From Stieleria maiorica (GTDB lineage Bacteria > Planctomycetota > Planctomycetia > Pirellulales > Pirellulaceae): 64,000 nucleotides of DNA. The stretch is taken from positions 271,774 through 335,773 of the forward strand of contig NZ_CP036264.1 in the NCBI RefSeq assembly GCF_008035925.1, in the 5' to 3' direction. A model generated the notes under the pieces. It saw only the letters and a list, made by a program, of their open reading frames with translations, was not told the origin of the DNA and searched no databases. Shown here piece after piece: positions 45,813-55,026 of this stretch (its first letter is position 1; each line of letters starts with the position of its first letter). The position numbers were made by a program, and so were the translations under genes.

Positions 45813-47291
45813 CTATCGTTGCTTTCTGTCACGTTTGTTCTTCATGGTGTCATTCGAGGAGTCCTTGCCGTATTCGGGATTGATGGCCATGAAGTCATCG
45901 AGAATCCTTTGAAGGCGATCCCGATCGGCGGCGTGAGCCGGGTCGGTGGTGACGGCCTCACTGTATCGAGATGCGTCTGAAGTGATCGGGATGTCGTACA
46001 GTTTGCCGTCCTGATTCAGACGGAAGCGTTTCTTCCGGACGAAGAAGCCGCGGCCGTAGTTGATCAGTACGTGATCGCGTTTCGTTCCTTCGCCGCCTAT
46101 GAGGAGATGAGAAAGATCAATGCCGTCGACCTTGCGGTTCAGCTCGATGCCGGCAATGGACTGGATCGTGGGAAGGACATCGACAAGGCAGAAGAATTCG
46201 TCACGAACGGCCGTCTTTACGTGACCGGGCCACCACGCCAGCAAGGGGACTCGGCTGCCGGCTTCGGTCATCGAGCCCTTGCCGCCTTTGAGTTCCATGC
46301 CGGGCAGCTTGCTGGTGATGCTCTTATGAGTCCCGTTGTCTCCTGTAAACAGCACCAGCGTATTCTTTTCCAGACCGTGCTCTTTGAGCTTGGCCATGAT
46401 GTCGCCGACGACCTGATCCATGTAGGTGATCATGTGGCCGAAAGCGCGGGTTTGCTTGTCGAGATTGTTAGTGAATCTGCTTTCGGCTCGTTTCCGTAAA
46501 CCCGGCGGGTTGATAAACGGCGAGTGCACCAGAGCCATTGGGAAATAGACGAGAAATGGCTGGTCCTGCTTGCGATCGATGAAATCGAGCACAAAGTCAC
46601 GGTAGTCATCCGGCCCGAAATCATCGGCGTCGCCGTTGGTGACCTTGCCGTCTCGATAGATCTGTGGTCCGTAGTAGCGACTCGATTTCTTACCCTTGTA
46701 AAACCAAGTCCACATGCAGTACTCGTCAAACCCGTGTTCGACGGGCTGATCCGGGTATTCGTCAAACTTCCCGAGCTGCCACTTTCCCGCGATAGCTGTG
46801 GCGTAGCCGGCCTCGCGGAAATCATGCGCGAAGGTGCGAACTTCGGGCACCAGTCGGACTCCTTTGCCTTTTCCGATCAGGGCTCGATAGCCGGTCCGGT
46901 TGGGATACAGGCCGCTCATGATCATCACACGTGTAGGAGTGCAAAGCGGCGTTGCATACGCGTTGTTAAAGCGAACCCCTTCGGCAGCCATCCGGTCCAG
47001 GTGCGGAGTCGTGTAGATCGCGCTGCCGTAACAGGCGAGCCCCTCAGCGCCGATATCGTCGGCCATGATGACAATGACGTTGGGCTTTCGATCGTTTGCC
47101 AGCGTTGCATTGAACGCAGATGTCAGAAAAAGGCAGCAGCCTATTGATATGTATGTAACTACCGTCGCCACGCGGTGGCTTCGACGGGCAGTCCACCGTC
47201 TGGCGACGGTAGCTACAGTTTTGTTTGTTACCTTGGGGTGGAGAACGGGCAGTCGGATCGTCCATCGTACCGCCTGATTGAATTGGCTCAT
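45813..47291 (-). CDS. Secreted sulfatase with repeat-derived N-terminal extension
   Basis: This encodes 492 residues if it starts at the ATG that overlaps the stop of the preceding sulfatase gene (ATGA). The signal-like segment ISIGCCLFLTSAFNATLA comes only at about residues 50-66. The first 45 residues are read through a family-C palindrome (47155-47216), giving the odd sequence VATVARRWTARRSHRVATVV. A GTG at 47171 would give a normal signal peptide and 452 residues. Sulfatase marks are NVIVIMADDIGAEG, the formylglycine site CTPTRVMIMSG, GKWQLG, and LFTGDNGTHKS. It removes sulfate from an extracytoplasmic glycan. It is the second gene of a two-sulfatase operon. Confidence 0.9.
   Translation of the reverse strand: MSQFNQAVRWTIRLPVLHPKVTNKTVATVARRWTARRSHRVATVVTYISIGCCLFLTSAFNATLANDRKPNVIVIMADDIGAEGLACYGSAIYTTPHLDRMAAEGVRFNNAYATPLCTPTRVMIMSGLYPNRTGYRALIGKGKGVRLVPEVRTFAHDFREAGYATAIAGKWQLGKFDEYPDQPVEHGFDEYCMWTWFYKGKKSSRYYGPQIYRDGKVTNGDADDFGPDDYRDFVLDFIDRKQDQPFLVYFPMALVHSPFINPPGLRKRAESRFTNNLDKQTRAFGHMITYMDQVVGDIMAKLKEHGLEKNTLVLFTGDNGTHKSITSKLPGMELKGGKGSMTEAGSRVPLLAWWPGHVKTAVRDEFFCLVDVLPTIQSIAGIELNRKVDGIDLSHLLIGGEGTKRDHVLINYGRGFFVRKKRFRLNQDGKLYDIPITSDASRYSEAVTTDPAHAADRDRLQRILDDFMAINPEYGKDSSNDTMKNKRDRKQR
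47155..47216. repeat. Palindromic repeat, family C, inside the start region of a sulfatase gene
   Basis: GTAACTACCGTCGCCACGCG and its partner CGTCTGGCGACGGTAGCTAC form imperfect inverted arms around TTCGACGGGCAG. The whole element is an uninterrupted part of the downstream sulfatase reading frame. Related arms occur at 43210 and 53795. Confidence 0.7.
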
Positions 47292-48637
47292 TGTTCGTTT
47301 GCCTTTTCATAATGCTCTGGCAGTTCGGCAACCCACGCTCTTAGTGACTTCCCGAGGCGGGCGGCGACTTCCGGATGAGTCGCCGCGAGGTTGTTGCTCT
47401 CACTCGGATCGATTGAAAGGTCATAGAGTTCCGGATCGCCACGCTGTTTGCGAGGCAGGTGCAGCTTCCAATCCCCGACCCGCATCGCAGGCGTGCTGCC
47501 AGAAGCGCTGGATTTCCAGAACAACGGCTTCGTGCGCTGGCGATCGGCACCATGCCAGATGTCGGAAACGTCCTCCCCGTCAAGTTGTTTCGGCAGTTCC
47601 TCGATCCCGGCGATCGAGCAGAGCGTGGGCAGCCAGTCGACGAAGGAGCAGACGTTTATCGTGTCGACTCGCCCGGCTTTCACCTTGTCGGGCCAGCGGA
47701 TGATGAACGGGACTCGCGTGCCACCCTCGTACTGATCATGCTTGCCTCCGCGAAACTTTTCCGCGTAGCCGAGCATGTTGTTCGAGAATTTCCTCGCTCC
47801 CTTCTTTCCGAGAATTACCGGAGCCGGTCCGTGGTCGCTGGAGAACACCACGATGGTGTTGTCTCGGAGCCCCAATTCGTCGAGGACCTTCAAGACTCGG
47901 CCGACGTTCAGGTCAATCTGGTAGACGTCGCCGAGGTACTGACGCATCGACTGATCAAGATCGCCGCCGATCTTCAAGCACTCATCGAATTTGTGCTGCA
48001 TGGTCGGCGAGAAGTCTTCCCGGTTGACTGTCACGTCGTCGAACCGGTCGGCCAGTTCGTCGGGGGTGTCCACGGGAAAGTGCGTGGCATGCCCCCAGAC
48101 GTTGACGTAAAACGGCCCCTCCTTGTTTGCTTTGATGAAGTCGATCGCGGCAGAGTACAGGTCGTCGTCTCGCCCGGCTGATCTGTCGCGACTCTTGCCG
48201 ATCGTCTTGACCGTATCGATTCCATAGGTGCCGTCACTGTCATCCGGGCCGATGTGCCACTTGCCGAAGTGACCGGTTCGGTAGTCTCGATTCTTCAGCA
48301 ATTCGGTGATGGTCACGCGGTCCCCGAATCCAAAGTCGGCTGCGTACTTCGGAAATCGAGCCGGGAACAACCCGGTCATCAGTCCCGTGCGGCTGGGATT
48401 GCACGTCACTCCGGTCACATAGAACTGAGTGAAACGCGTCCCTTCTTTGGCCAGCTGGTCGATCGCCGGCGTGCGAGCATAAGGATGCCCGTAGCACCCA
48501 AGATCGCCGTAGCCAAGGTCGTCTGCAAAGAGGAAGACGATGTTGGGCGGCGGCGGATCCGCTGACGGAGCCTCCGCGACGATGGCCGTTAGCGCAAGCA
48601 ACACTGCTGATGCCAATAAAAACAATCGGTTGTTCAT
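47288..48637 (-). CDS. Secreted sulfatase
   Basis: This encodes 449 residues with a signal peptide (FLLASAVLLALTAIVAEAPSA). Sulfatase marks are NIVFLFADDLGYGDLGCYG (metal-binding Asp pair), the formylglycine motif CNPSRTGLMTG, GKWHIGP, and VFSSDHGPAPV in the late metal-binding segment. The motif has Asn in the second position where Ser/Thr/Ala is more common; CxPSR is still compatible with FGE recognition. It probably acts on a sulfated polysaccharide. Its stop codon overlaps the start of the next sulfatase gene by four bases. Confidence 0.93.
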   Translation of the reverse strand: MNNRLFLLASAVLLALTAIVAEAPSADPPPPNIVFLFADDLGYGDLGCYGHPYARTPAIDQLAKEGTRFTQFYVTGVTCNPSRTGLMTGLFPARFPKYAADFGFGDRVTITELLKNRDYRTGHFGKWHIGPDDSDGTYGIDTVKTIGKSRDRSAGRDDDLYSAAIDFIKANKEGPFYVNVWGHATHFPVDTPDELADRFDDVTVNREDFSPTMQHKFDECLKIGGDLDQSMRQYLGDVYQIDLNVGRVLKVLDELGLRDNTIVVFSSDHGPAPVILGKKGARKFSNNMLGYAEKFRGGKHDQYEGGTRVPFIIRWPDKVKAGRVDTINVCSFVDWLPTLCSIAGIEELPKQLDGEDVSDIWHGADRQRTKPLFWKSSASGSTPAMRVGDWKLHLPRKQRGDPELYDLSIDPSESNNLAATHPEVAARLGKSLRAWVAELPEHYEKANEQ

Positions 48638-49016
48638 TGGAAGATCGAGCGAGGTTTAGCGTTGCTTCTGGGGCTGTTTCTGCTTCATTGCGGGGTCGGT
48701 GTAAGGCAAATACTTTGGATGGGGAACGTAGTTGCCTTTGCCTTTCTGCCAGCGGAAGGCCTCTCCGTCGACAACGAGGTCACGTCGCGCGTTGAGCTTG
48801 GGTTCCGGATCGGCAAATTTCGTCGGTGCTGATTGTCGTCCATCCGCACGCCTGATGTGAAACAACTGCCGGTTGTCCGTATGCCGAACGCTGCCGGAAG
48901 TCGTTAACAAGAATCTGGGAAAGAACGGATCGATTTGATTTCATTCGACACAACGGCAGTGGAACAGCGACGCGCTTGGGGACCTGTCCTGACCGCTCGA
49001 CGAGCGCCGAGAGCGA
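48638..49016. other. Intergenic region with a possible gene relic
   Basis: A minus-strand frame at 48656-48910 encodes 84 polar residues ending [20 protein letters not shown] and a Lys/Gln-rich tail. It has no recognisable family. The aromatic-Pro part looks like a real C-terminus of a secreted enzyme, so this may be the tail of a deleted gene. It stops 18 bp before the sulfatase start. I see no other feature. Confidence 0.4.
48656..48910 (-). pseudogene. Possible C-terminal relic of an unidentified protein
   Basis: The 84-residue frame lacks a signal peptide or a ribosome-binding site. Its second half ([19 protein letters not shown]) has the look of a folded protein C-terminus, while the first part ([17 protein letters not shown]) does not. 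I do not recognise it. It could also be a genuine short gene upstream of the sulfatase operon. Confidence 0.25.
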
Positions 49017-50000
<984 letters not shown>

Positions 50001-50172
50001 TCAAGAGCAGAGGTTAAAACGATGCCGACGCTCGGTGATTCCGACGATTTGCTGTAGCATAGCAGAGACCCACACCAGCTCGCTCCAACCAGAGGCGTCC
50101 GAAAAGGCGCGATTCGCAACCGCTGGTCGAGCGCACGAGCGATGCGATCACCCAACGTCCAGATTCAATTGA

Positions 50173-51717
50173 ATGGGATTTAACATGGCCTACCCCCTTG
50201 CCCTGATGCGTGGTGCTTGCGACGGGGTTTCCCCACGGCACTCGTTTCACAGAACAGTGACATTCGCTTTCCTGGTGGCAGCCGGCTTCGGGGGACCAAT
50301 CCTGGGGAGGTGTGCCGCAATCGCTGATGCCGCTGAGCGTCCCAACATCGTCGTGATCCTGGCCGATGACATGGGGTACGGGGACATGGGTTGCATGGGT
50401 AGCCAAACGCTTCGGACTCCGAATCTGGATCGGTTGGCCGACGCCGGGGCATTGTGCACGCAAGCGTATGTGGCGAGTCCGGTTTGCTCGCCGTCGCGGG
50501 CCGGGTTGATGACCGGTCGCGATCCGCGACGCTTCGGGTACGAAGACAATTTGAATGCCGCCGCGTCGAACTATGCGACGCGGCCGGAGTTGCTGGGATT
50601 ACCGCCGCGTGAAAAAACGCTCGGAGACCATCTGCGTGCCGCCGGCTATGCCACCGCGCTGATCGGCAAGTGGCACCTGGGCACCGGCGACGGGTTCCAT
50701 CCCAACGATCGTGGTTTCGATCACTTTTGTGGCATGCTGACCGGCAGCCACCACTACTTTCCCGCGACAATGAAGCACGCCATCGAACGCAATGGCAAGC
50801 GTGTCGAATCGTTCTCAAGCGACTACCTGACGGACTTTTTCACCGACGAGGGGCTGCGGTTCATTGATAAACAACAACGCTCGGCGCCGGAGAAGCCGTG
50901 GTTCGTGTTTTTCTCGTACAACGCGCCGCACACGCCGTTGCAGGCGAAGCGGGAGGATCTGCAGCGATTTGCGCATCTACCCGACAGGAAGCGGCAAATC
51001 TATGCCGCAATGATGTTCGCACTCGATCGCGGTGTCGGCCGGATCCGTGACCAGTTGGAACAAACCGGCCAGTGGGACAACACGTTGCTGGTGTTTTTTT
51101 CGGACAACGGTGGTGCGACCAATAACGCCAGCTGGAACGGTCCCCTGCGTGGGGTGAAGGGCTGTTTGCGTGAAGGCGGCATCCGCGTGCCGATGATCTG
51201 GACGTGGCCCGCTAAGATCCCCGCAGGATCGCGCTGTGATACCGTCGTCAGCGCGTTGGATTTGTTGCCCACGTTCATGGCGGCGACCGCTTCGAAGGCG
51301 TTGCCACTGGGCGAACCGATGCCCCATGAGGATGCGCGGAACCGCAAACGCATGATCGCCCTGGCGGGAACCCATGATGGGATCAACGTCTTGCCTCAGT
51401 TGACCGATGAGGACCAACGGCCATCGCGGCGTTTGTATTGGCGATTGCAGGGTCAGGCGGCGGTGCTCGACGGTGCGGACAAACTGGTCCGACCCTCGCA
51501 TCGCCCGGCAGAATTGTTTCGCGTTGCCAGTGACGTGGGGGAAATGAATGATTTGTCGCGTCGCGAAACGGCGCGGACCGATCAGCTGTTTCGACTGCTA
51601 GGAAAATGGGAGGCGTCGCTTCCGACCGTGCCGCTGTGGGGATCGTCACCGTATTGGTCGGGCGACACGGCGGAGCATTACGACGCCTGGCCACCGCGGG
51701 AGGAACCATTTCGGTAG
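50173..51717 (+). CDS. Secreted sulfatase (N-acetylgalactosamine-sulfatase type)
   Basis: This encodes 514 residues; ATG codons at 50173 and 50185 are both possible. A signal segment (TVTFAFLVAAGFGGPILG) ends before AAIADAAERP. Sulfatase marks are NIVVILADDMGYGDMGCMG, the canonical formylglycine site CSPSRAGLMTG, GKWHLGTG, FFSDNGGATNN, and GGIRVPMIWTWP. The internal RRFGYEDN segment and its order are close to GalNAc-4/6-sulfatases. It probably desulfates chondroitin-like or algal sulfated glycans outside the cytoplasm. It is divergent from the esterase gene. Confidence 0.93.
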   Translation: MGFNMAYPLALMRGACDGVSPRHSFHRTVTFAFLVAAGFGGPILGRCAAIADAAERPNIVVILADDMGYGDMGCMGSQTLRTPNLDRLADAGALCTQAYVASPVCSPSRAGLMTGRDPRRFGYEDNLNAAASNYATRPELLGLPPREKTLGDHLRAAGYATALIGKWHLGTGDGFHPNDRGFDHFCGMLTGSHHYFPATMKHAIERNGKRVESFSSDYLTDFFTDEGLRFIDKQQRSAPEKPWFVFFSYNAPHTPLQAKREDLQRFAHLPDRKRQIYAAMMFALDRGVGRIRDQLEQTGQWDNTLLVFFSDNGGATNNASWNGPLRGVKGCLREGGIRVPMIWTWPAKIPAGSRCDTVVSALDLLPTFMAATASKALPLGEPMPHEDARNRKRMIALAGTHDGINVLPQLTDEDQRPSRRLYWRLQGQAAVLDGADKLVRPSHRPAELFRVASDVGEMNDLSRRETARTDQLFRLLGKWEASLPTVPLWGSSPYWSGDTAEHYDAWPPREEPFR

Positions 51718-51722
51718 CGGCG

Positions 51723-51795
51723 CTGGTGTCCAGGCTTTCGCCGCCCGGTGTCGCTGCGGAGCAGCGAGGGGGAATCGCCTAAAGGCTCGACATCG
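51723..51795. repeat. Palindromic repeat, family A copy 3
   Basis: CTGGTGTCCAGGCTTTCGCC at the left and GAATCGCCTAAAGGCTCGAC at the right, with inner stem TCGCTGC/GCAGCGA. The right arm has diverged (CTCGACATC instead of CTAGACACC). It begins six bases after the sulfatase stop codon. Confidence 0.8.
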
Positions 51796-51810
51796 ACGTG
51801 CGACTAAACA

Positions 51811-51845
51811 CACCGAGGGCACGCCAGGATGGCGTGCCCTCGGTG
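51811..51845. terminator. Strong hairpin between convergent genes, likely terminator
   Basis: CACCGAGGGCACGCCA pairs perfectly with TGGCGTGCCCTCGGTG around a GGA loop, a 16-bp stem. On the minus strand it is followed by TGTTTAG, which suits termination of the acidic lipoprotein gene; it can also protect the sulfatase transcript from the other side. Confidence 0.75.
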
Positions 51846-51910
51846 TTCGATCTCGATTCCGGCCGATCCGCGCGAGGCGATCACTCGGCGGTTTCTTATT
51901 CGGCGGTTTC

Positions 51911-52141
51911 TTATTCGGCGGTTTCTTCTTCGACGGTTTCCGCAGCTTCTTCGGCGGCTTCTTCCGCAGCTTCGGCGGTTTCTTCGGCCGACTCGGCGGC
52001 TTCTTCGGTCGCCTCTTCGGTTTCTTCGACGACGACCTCAACGGCCTCTTCTGTGTCGGCGGACTCTTGTGCGGAATCGCAACCGATCAGTGCAACCGAA
52101 AAAGCACACGCCAGCGCGACGCTGGTGAACTTGCGTAGCAT
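51911..52141 (-). CDS. Small acidic lipoprotein with Glu/Ala repeat coiled coil
   Basis: This encodes 76 residues from MLRKFTSVALACAFSVALIG; an upstream ATG adds 12 residues but would displace the signal. The lipobox is LIGC, so the protein is lipidated at Cys21. The mature part is almost only Glu, Ala, Thr and Val (EEATEEAAESAEETAEAAEE), a single long acidic helix. The gene end shows tandem 15-bp units (TCGGCGGTTTCTTMT) and the stop codon arises inside one of them. Function unknown; perhaps a periplasmic spacer like Lpp. Closest neighbour is the DUF1559 gene, also on the minus strand. Confidence 0.75.
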   Translation of the reverse strand: MLRKFTSVALACAFSVALIGCDSAQESADTEEAVEVVVEETEEATEEAAESAEETAEAAEEAAEEAAETVEEETAE

Positions 52142-52402
52142 CTCAACACCTTGTTTGATGTTTGGTGGATTGAACATTCAGTGTTCGTCAGGGTCGGTGT
52201 CGACTTGGCACCGCTCGAAACTGATTTTCACGAGTTCTTCACAAAACTCGCAGCCGCCTAGAGTCTCGCAAATCCTTGCGTTCCGCAAGGTGGGGGGAGT
52301 TCCGGCGAGGGGCGGAGGGCGAAATCGTGGTCCGGTCACGACAGCTGTCTCGGTCGTGGCGAATGAATCGCCGGCGACCGAAACAGCCATCGGATTTCAG
52401 GA

Positions 52403-53683
52403 TCACTGGTTGAGTTGGGCTTCGATGGTTTCGCGAGCACCGCGCGTTCCCAGCGCGCCCCACAACCCGTAGGGGCTTTGGCAACCGGGGACGATCTTGG
52501 GATTGATCGCGGCACTGCTGGTGCCGCCGACGTTGGTGTAGACGGTGGGCGTGTGGCTGTCACCGGCTTCGATCGAATCGGTGATGAAGGTCACCGAACC
52601 GTCGCCCAGCAGCACGTGGGCGCCGCCTTGGTGTCGGCTTCCCGGGGCCAGGGTTCCGCCGGACGTGATGCCGTTGCTCATCACCAGTTCGCGGTTCGGC
52701 GGCAGGATCGTGCAGATCGAGGTGTAGACACCGGCGTGGGCGGCCCAGCGGAATCCCCGCATGCCTTCGCCGTTGCCCTGCAAACTGGTCAACGTCAGGT
52801 CCCAGGTGGTGGGGCGGTCATCGTCTTTCCAGCCGTTGGTGATGGCGATGGCGGGATCGTCGTACACGCCGCCGTTGCGTCCGGCATTGATGTAGGCGCG
52901 GGTGCGGACATCCGAGTCGCCCAAGTCGGTCGGGATTTCGCCGGCCATGATGGTATTGGACAGCCCATCGAGCACGTCGCGGAAACGGGACTGGTTGCGG
53001 GCGACAAAGAAGCCGCGACTGGATTCCTGTTTGCGTTGGGCCAGACCGGTATTGGGTGCGGTGATGTTCCACCATCCGGGACTGCCGTTGACGGTCGCCG
53101 CCCAGTAGCGGTCACCGACCCAGGTGTGGTGGATCGCGTCGCCCAGGCTGGCCGCGTAGTTGGTTCGTCCGTGCGCGGGCAACCCGACGCCGGGGTCACT
53201 GGGGCAGCGGAATCCGGGGATCTCCATCAGCCACGGGTCGTATTGGTGCAGCAGGTGGCTGGACAGGCCTTTGTGGGGGTTGGGGCCCATCGGCGGGAAG
53301 GCATCGGTGCCGTTGATCGCCGTGCCTTGGGTCGGCAGGAAGGGATTGGAGATCTGGTCCCAGGCGGCTTGTTGTTCGATGAAGGGAGTGATTCCGACGA
53401 GGAAGCTGAGGTTCATCCCGTTGTTGCCGACGACCGGATCGTTGTTGCCGGCGTCGCGACGGTGATACGTCCCGGTCCCGTGCGTGGGAAGTTGCTTGTA
53501 GGCCGAGTGATAGTTGTGCACGGCCAAGCCGATTTGTTTGAAGTTGTTGCTGCAACTCATCCGCCGCGCCGCTTCACGGGCTGCTTGGACGGCGGGCAGG
53601 AGCAAGCCGACGAGAATGCCGATGATGGCGATCACGACGAGCAGTTCGACGAGCGTGAAGCCACGTCTGGGGGTGTGTTTCAT
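52403..53683 (-). CDS. DUF1559 prepilin-like protein
   Basis: This encodes 426 residues. The N-terminus [20 protein letters not shown] is a type IV prepilin/pseudopilin methylation motif with Gly-Phe cleavage, followed by [20 protein letters not shown], the classic DUF1559 start. The C-terminal signature [20 protein letters not shown] fits the family's H-x9-DG motif. Planctomycetes carry many such paralogues; they are thought to be surface or pseudopilin-related proteins. A tiny lipoprotein gene lies upstream on the same strand, as is common for this family. Confidence 0.93.
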   Translation of the reverse strand: MKHTPRRGFTLVELLVVIAIIGILVGLLLPAVQAAREAARRMSCSNNFKQIGLAVHNYHSAYKQLPTHGTGTYHRRDAGNNDPVVGNNGMNLSFLVGITPFIEQQAAWDQISNPFLPTQGTAINGTDAFPPMGPNPHKGLSSHLLHQYDPWLMEIPGFRCPSDPGVGLPAHGRTNYAASLGDAIHHTWVGDRYWAATVNGSPGWWNITAPNTGLAQRKQESSRGFFVARNQSRFRDVLDGLSNTIMAGEIPTDLGDSDVRTRAYINAGRNGGVYDDPAIAITNGWKDDDRPTTWDLTLTSLQGNGEGMRGFRWAAHAGVYTSICTILPPNRELVMSNGITSGGTLAPGSRHQGGAHVLLGDGSVTFITDSIEAGDSHTPTVYTNVGGTSSAAINPKIVPGCQSPYGLWGALGTRGARETIEAQLNQ

Positions 53684-53794
53684 TCAAAGGTTCCTGGAAG
53701 AGGTGGAAAGGAGATCAGAGGTTTTTGAAAGGCTCACTGAGACGGCGCCACGTTGACGTGGCTGCGCTCGATGCGAGCGTGGAAGTCTCAAGGA

Positions 53795-53876
53795 GGGACC
53801 ACCTTCTGGCGAAGGTAGCGACGATTGCACGGCCATTGGCCGGCAAAGTGGTGCGGTTCCGCTAGACACCAACGGT
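53795..53876. repeat. Family C arm followed by a family A half element
   Basis: CACCTTCTGGCGAAGGTAGC (family C) is followed at 53860 by GCTAGACACCAACGGTC, the right end of family A. The two unlike elements lie next to each other upstream of the DUF1559 gene, suggesting nested or adjacent insertion. Confidence 0.55.
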
Positions 53877-53920
53877 CACACAGGCCCGCGGTCATCACCG
53901 GGCTGGTAGACTGGTGCGGA

Positions 53921-54097
53921 TCAGCGATCTCCGCCTTCGACCTGGGTGCCGAGATCTGAGCCCGGGTTTCTGGAGAGATAGTCGGCGATGTCGCCACTGT
54001 TCCCGCTCAGTCCGGTGTGTCGGGAGCACCCGACCGCAGCGGGCACGACGGAAACCAGCAGGAGCGTCCAGAGCGCGAGACGCGCGATTCGTGTCAT
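53921..54097 (-). CDS. Tiny lipoprotein upstream of the DUF1559 gene
   Basis: This encodes 58 residues from MTRIARLALWTLLLVSVVPA with lipobox AAVGC, giving a mature peptide of about 35 residues (SRHTGLSGNSGDIADYLSRN then PGSDLG). A longer frame to 54199 exists but would bury the signal peptide. No family is recognised. Small lipoproteins of this kind often precede or follow DUF1559 genes in planctomycetes, so a linked role is likely but unproven. A palindrome-rich 237-bp gap separates it from the DUF1559 start. Confidence 0.65.
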   Translation of the reverse strand: MTRIARLALWTLLLVSVVPAAVGCSRHTGLSGNSGDIADYLSRNPGSDLGTQVEGGDR

Positions 54098-54393
54098 GAT
54101 CAGCGTTCCATGATTGGAATGGGTTGGAGAGACTAGAATGATGGATCGGGCGAAGGCGTCCGCTGCGGGACAGCCCCAGTGTGGCAAACGCACCCCCATC
54201 GAAATTTTCGGTTCGAATTGAAACGCAACGATCGCCTACCGGTACACCACAACAAGCCAAAATTTTTCTCGGATTTCCTGGAAACCACGGGGCGGCGATT
54301 CGGCCGGGTGTCCGAAACCGGTTCGCAAGTCGACATGGCGACGGCGGCGGGCGTGTGTAAATCCAGCTTTCTCTCCGTTTCAAGAGGACCAAG

Positions 54394-55026
54394 ATGTCGG
54401 GCAGCGGCTTCAACGAGGAACTCGTCGAACGTCTCCAGTCCGGCGAAGAGCACGCCTTCGTGGAGCTATTTTCGATTCACCGCCAGCGTTTAAAACGGAT
54501 GCTTGAGTTCAGAATGGACCGTCGATTGCGAGGCCGAGAGGACGCGTCCGACATTCTTCAAGAGGTCTACATCGACGCTCATCAACGTATGCGTCACTAC
54601 CTCCGACGCCCCCAGTTGTCGTTCTACGTGTGGCTTCGCCAGCTGACGACCCAGCGGTTGATCGATGTTCACCGACGTCACCTCAAGGCGGAGATGCGGG
54701 ATATCAAACAAGAGGTCGGGATCAACCGCCAAATGTTGGCGGCCACCTCCGCGTCGATGGCGCTACAACTGGCGTCCGTGTTGGCCTCGCCCAGCCAAAT
54801 CGCGATGCACGCCGAGTTGGTTTTGCAGATCGAAAAAGCGCTCGAAGGGATGGACGAGATCGACCGCGAGGTGATCGCGCTGCGGCACTTCGAAGAGCTT
54901 CGAAACAGCGAGGTCGCCGAAGTGTTGGGTTTAAAAGACGCCGCCGCCAGCAACCGTTACATGAGGGCACTGACCCGGCTGAGAGAAGTGTTGCAAGAAA
55001 TCCCGGGGTTCCTCGATGAATCATGA
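54394..55026 (+). CDS. ECF-type RNA polymerase sigma factor paired with a kinase
   Basis: This encodes 210 residues with AGAGGA five bases before the ATG. Region 2 shows DASDILQEVYIDAHQRMRHY and SFYVWLRQLTTQRLIDVHRR; region 4 is EIDREVIALRHFEELRNSEV with AEVLGLKDAAASNRYMRALT, the HTH. Its last four codons overlap the start of the downstream Ser/Thr kinase, so the pair is translationally coupled. In planctomycetes such sigma/kinase pairs are thought to form a signalling unit in which the kinase controls the sigma factor. It belongs to a different ECF group from the 23.6-kb sigma factor. Confidence 0.92.
   Translation: MSGSGFNEELVERLQSGEEHAFVELFSIHRQRLKRMLEFRMDRRLRGREDASDILQEVYIDAHQRMRHYLRRPQLSFYVWLRQLTTQRLIDVHRRHLKAEMRDIKQEVGINRQMLAATSASMALQLASVLASPSQIAMHAELVLQIEKALEGMDEIDREVIALRHFEELRNSEVAEVLGLKDAAASNRYMRALTRLREVLQEIPGFLDES

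Noticed and set aside
52178-52390. 70-codon minus-strand frame just after the DUF1559 gene, with a CETLGGCEFCEE Cys cluster
   Set aside because: The Cys-rich look comes partly from a CCTTGCG/CGCAAGG palindrome inside it; no signal peptide or ribosome-binding site. It could still be a small gene.
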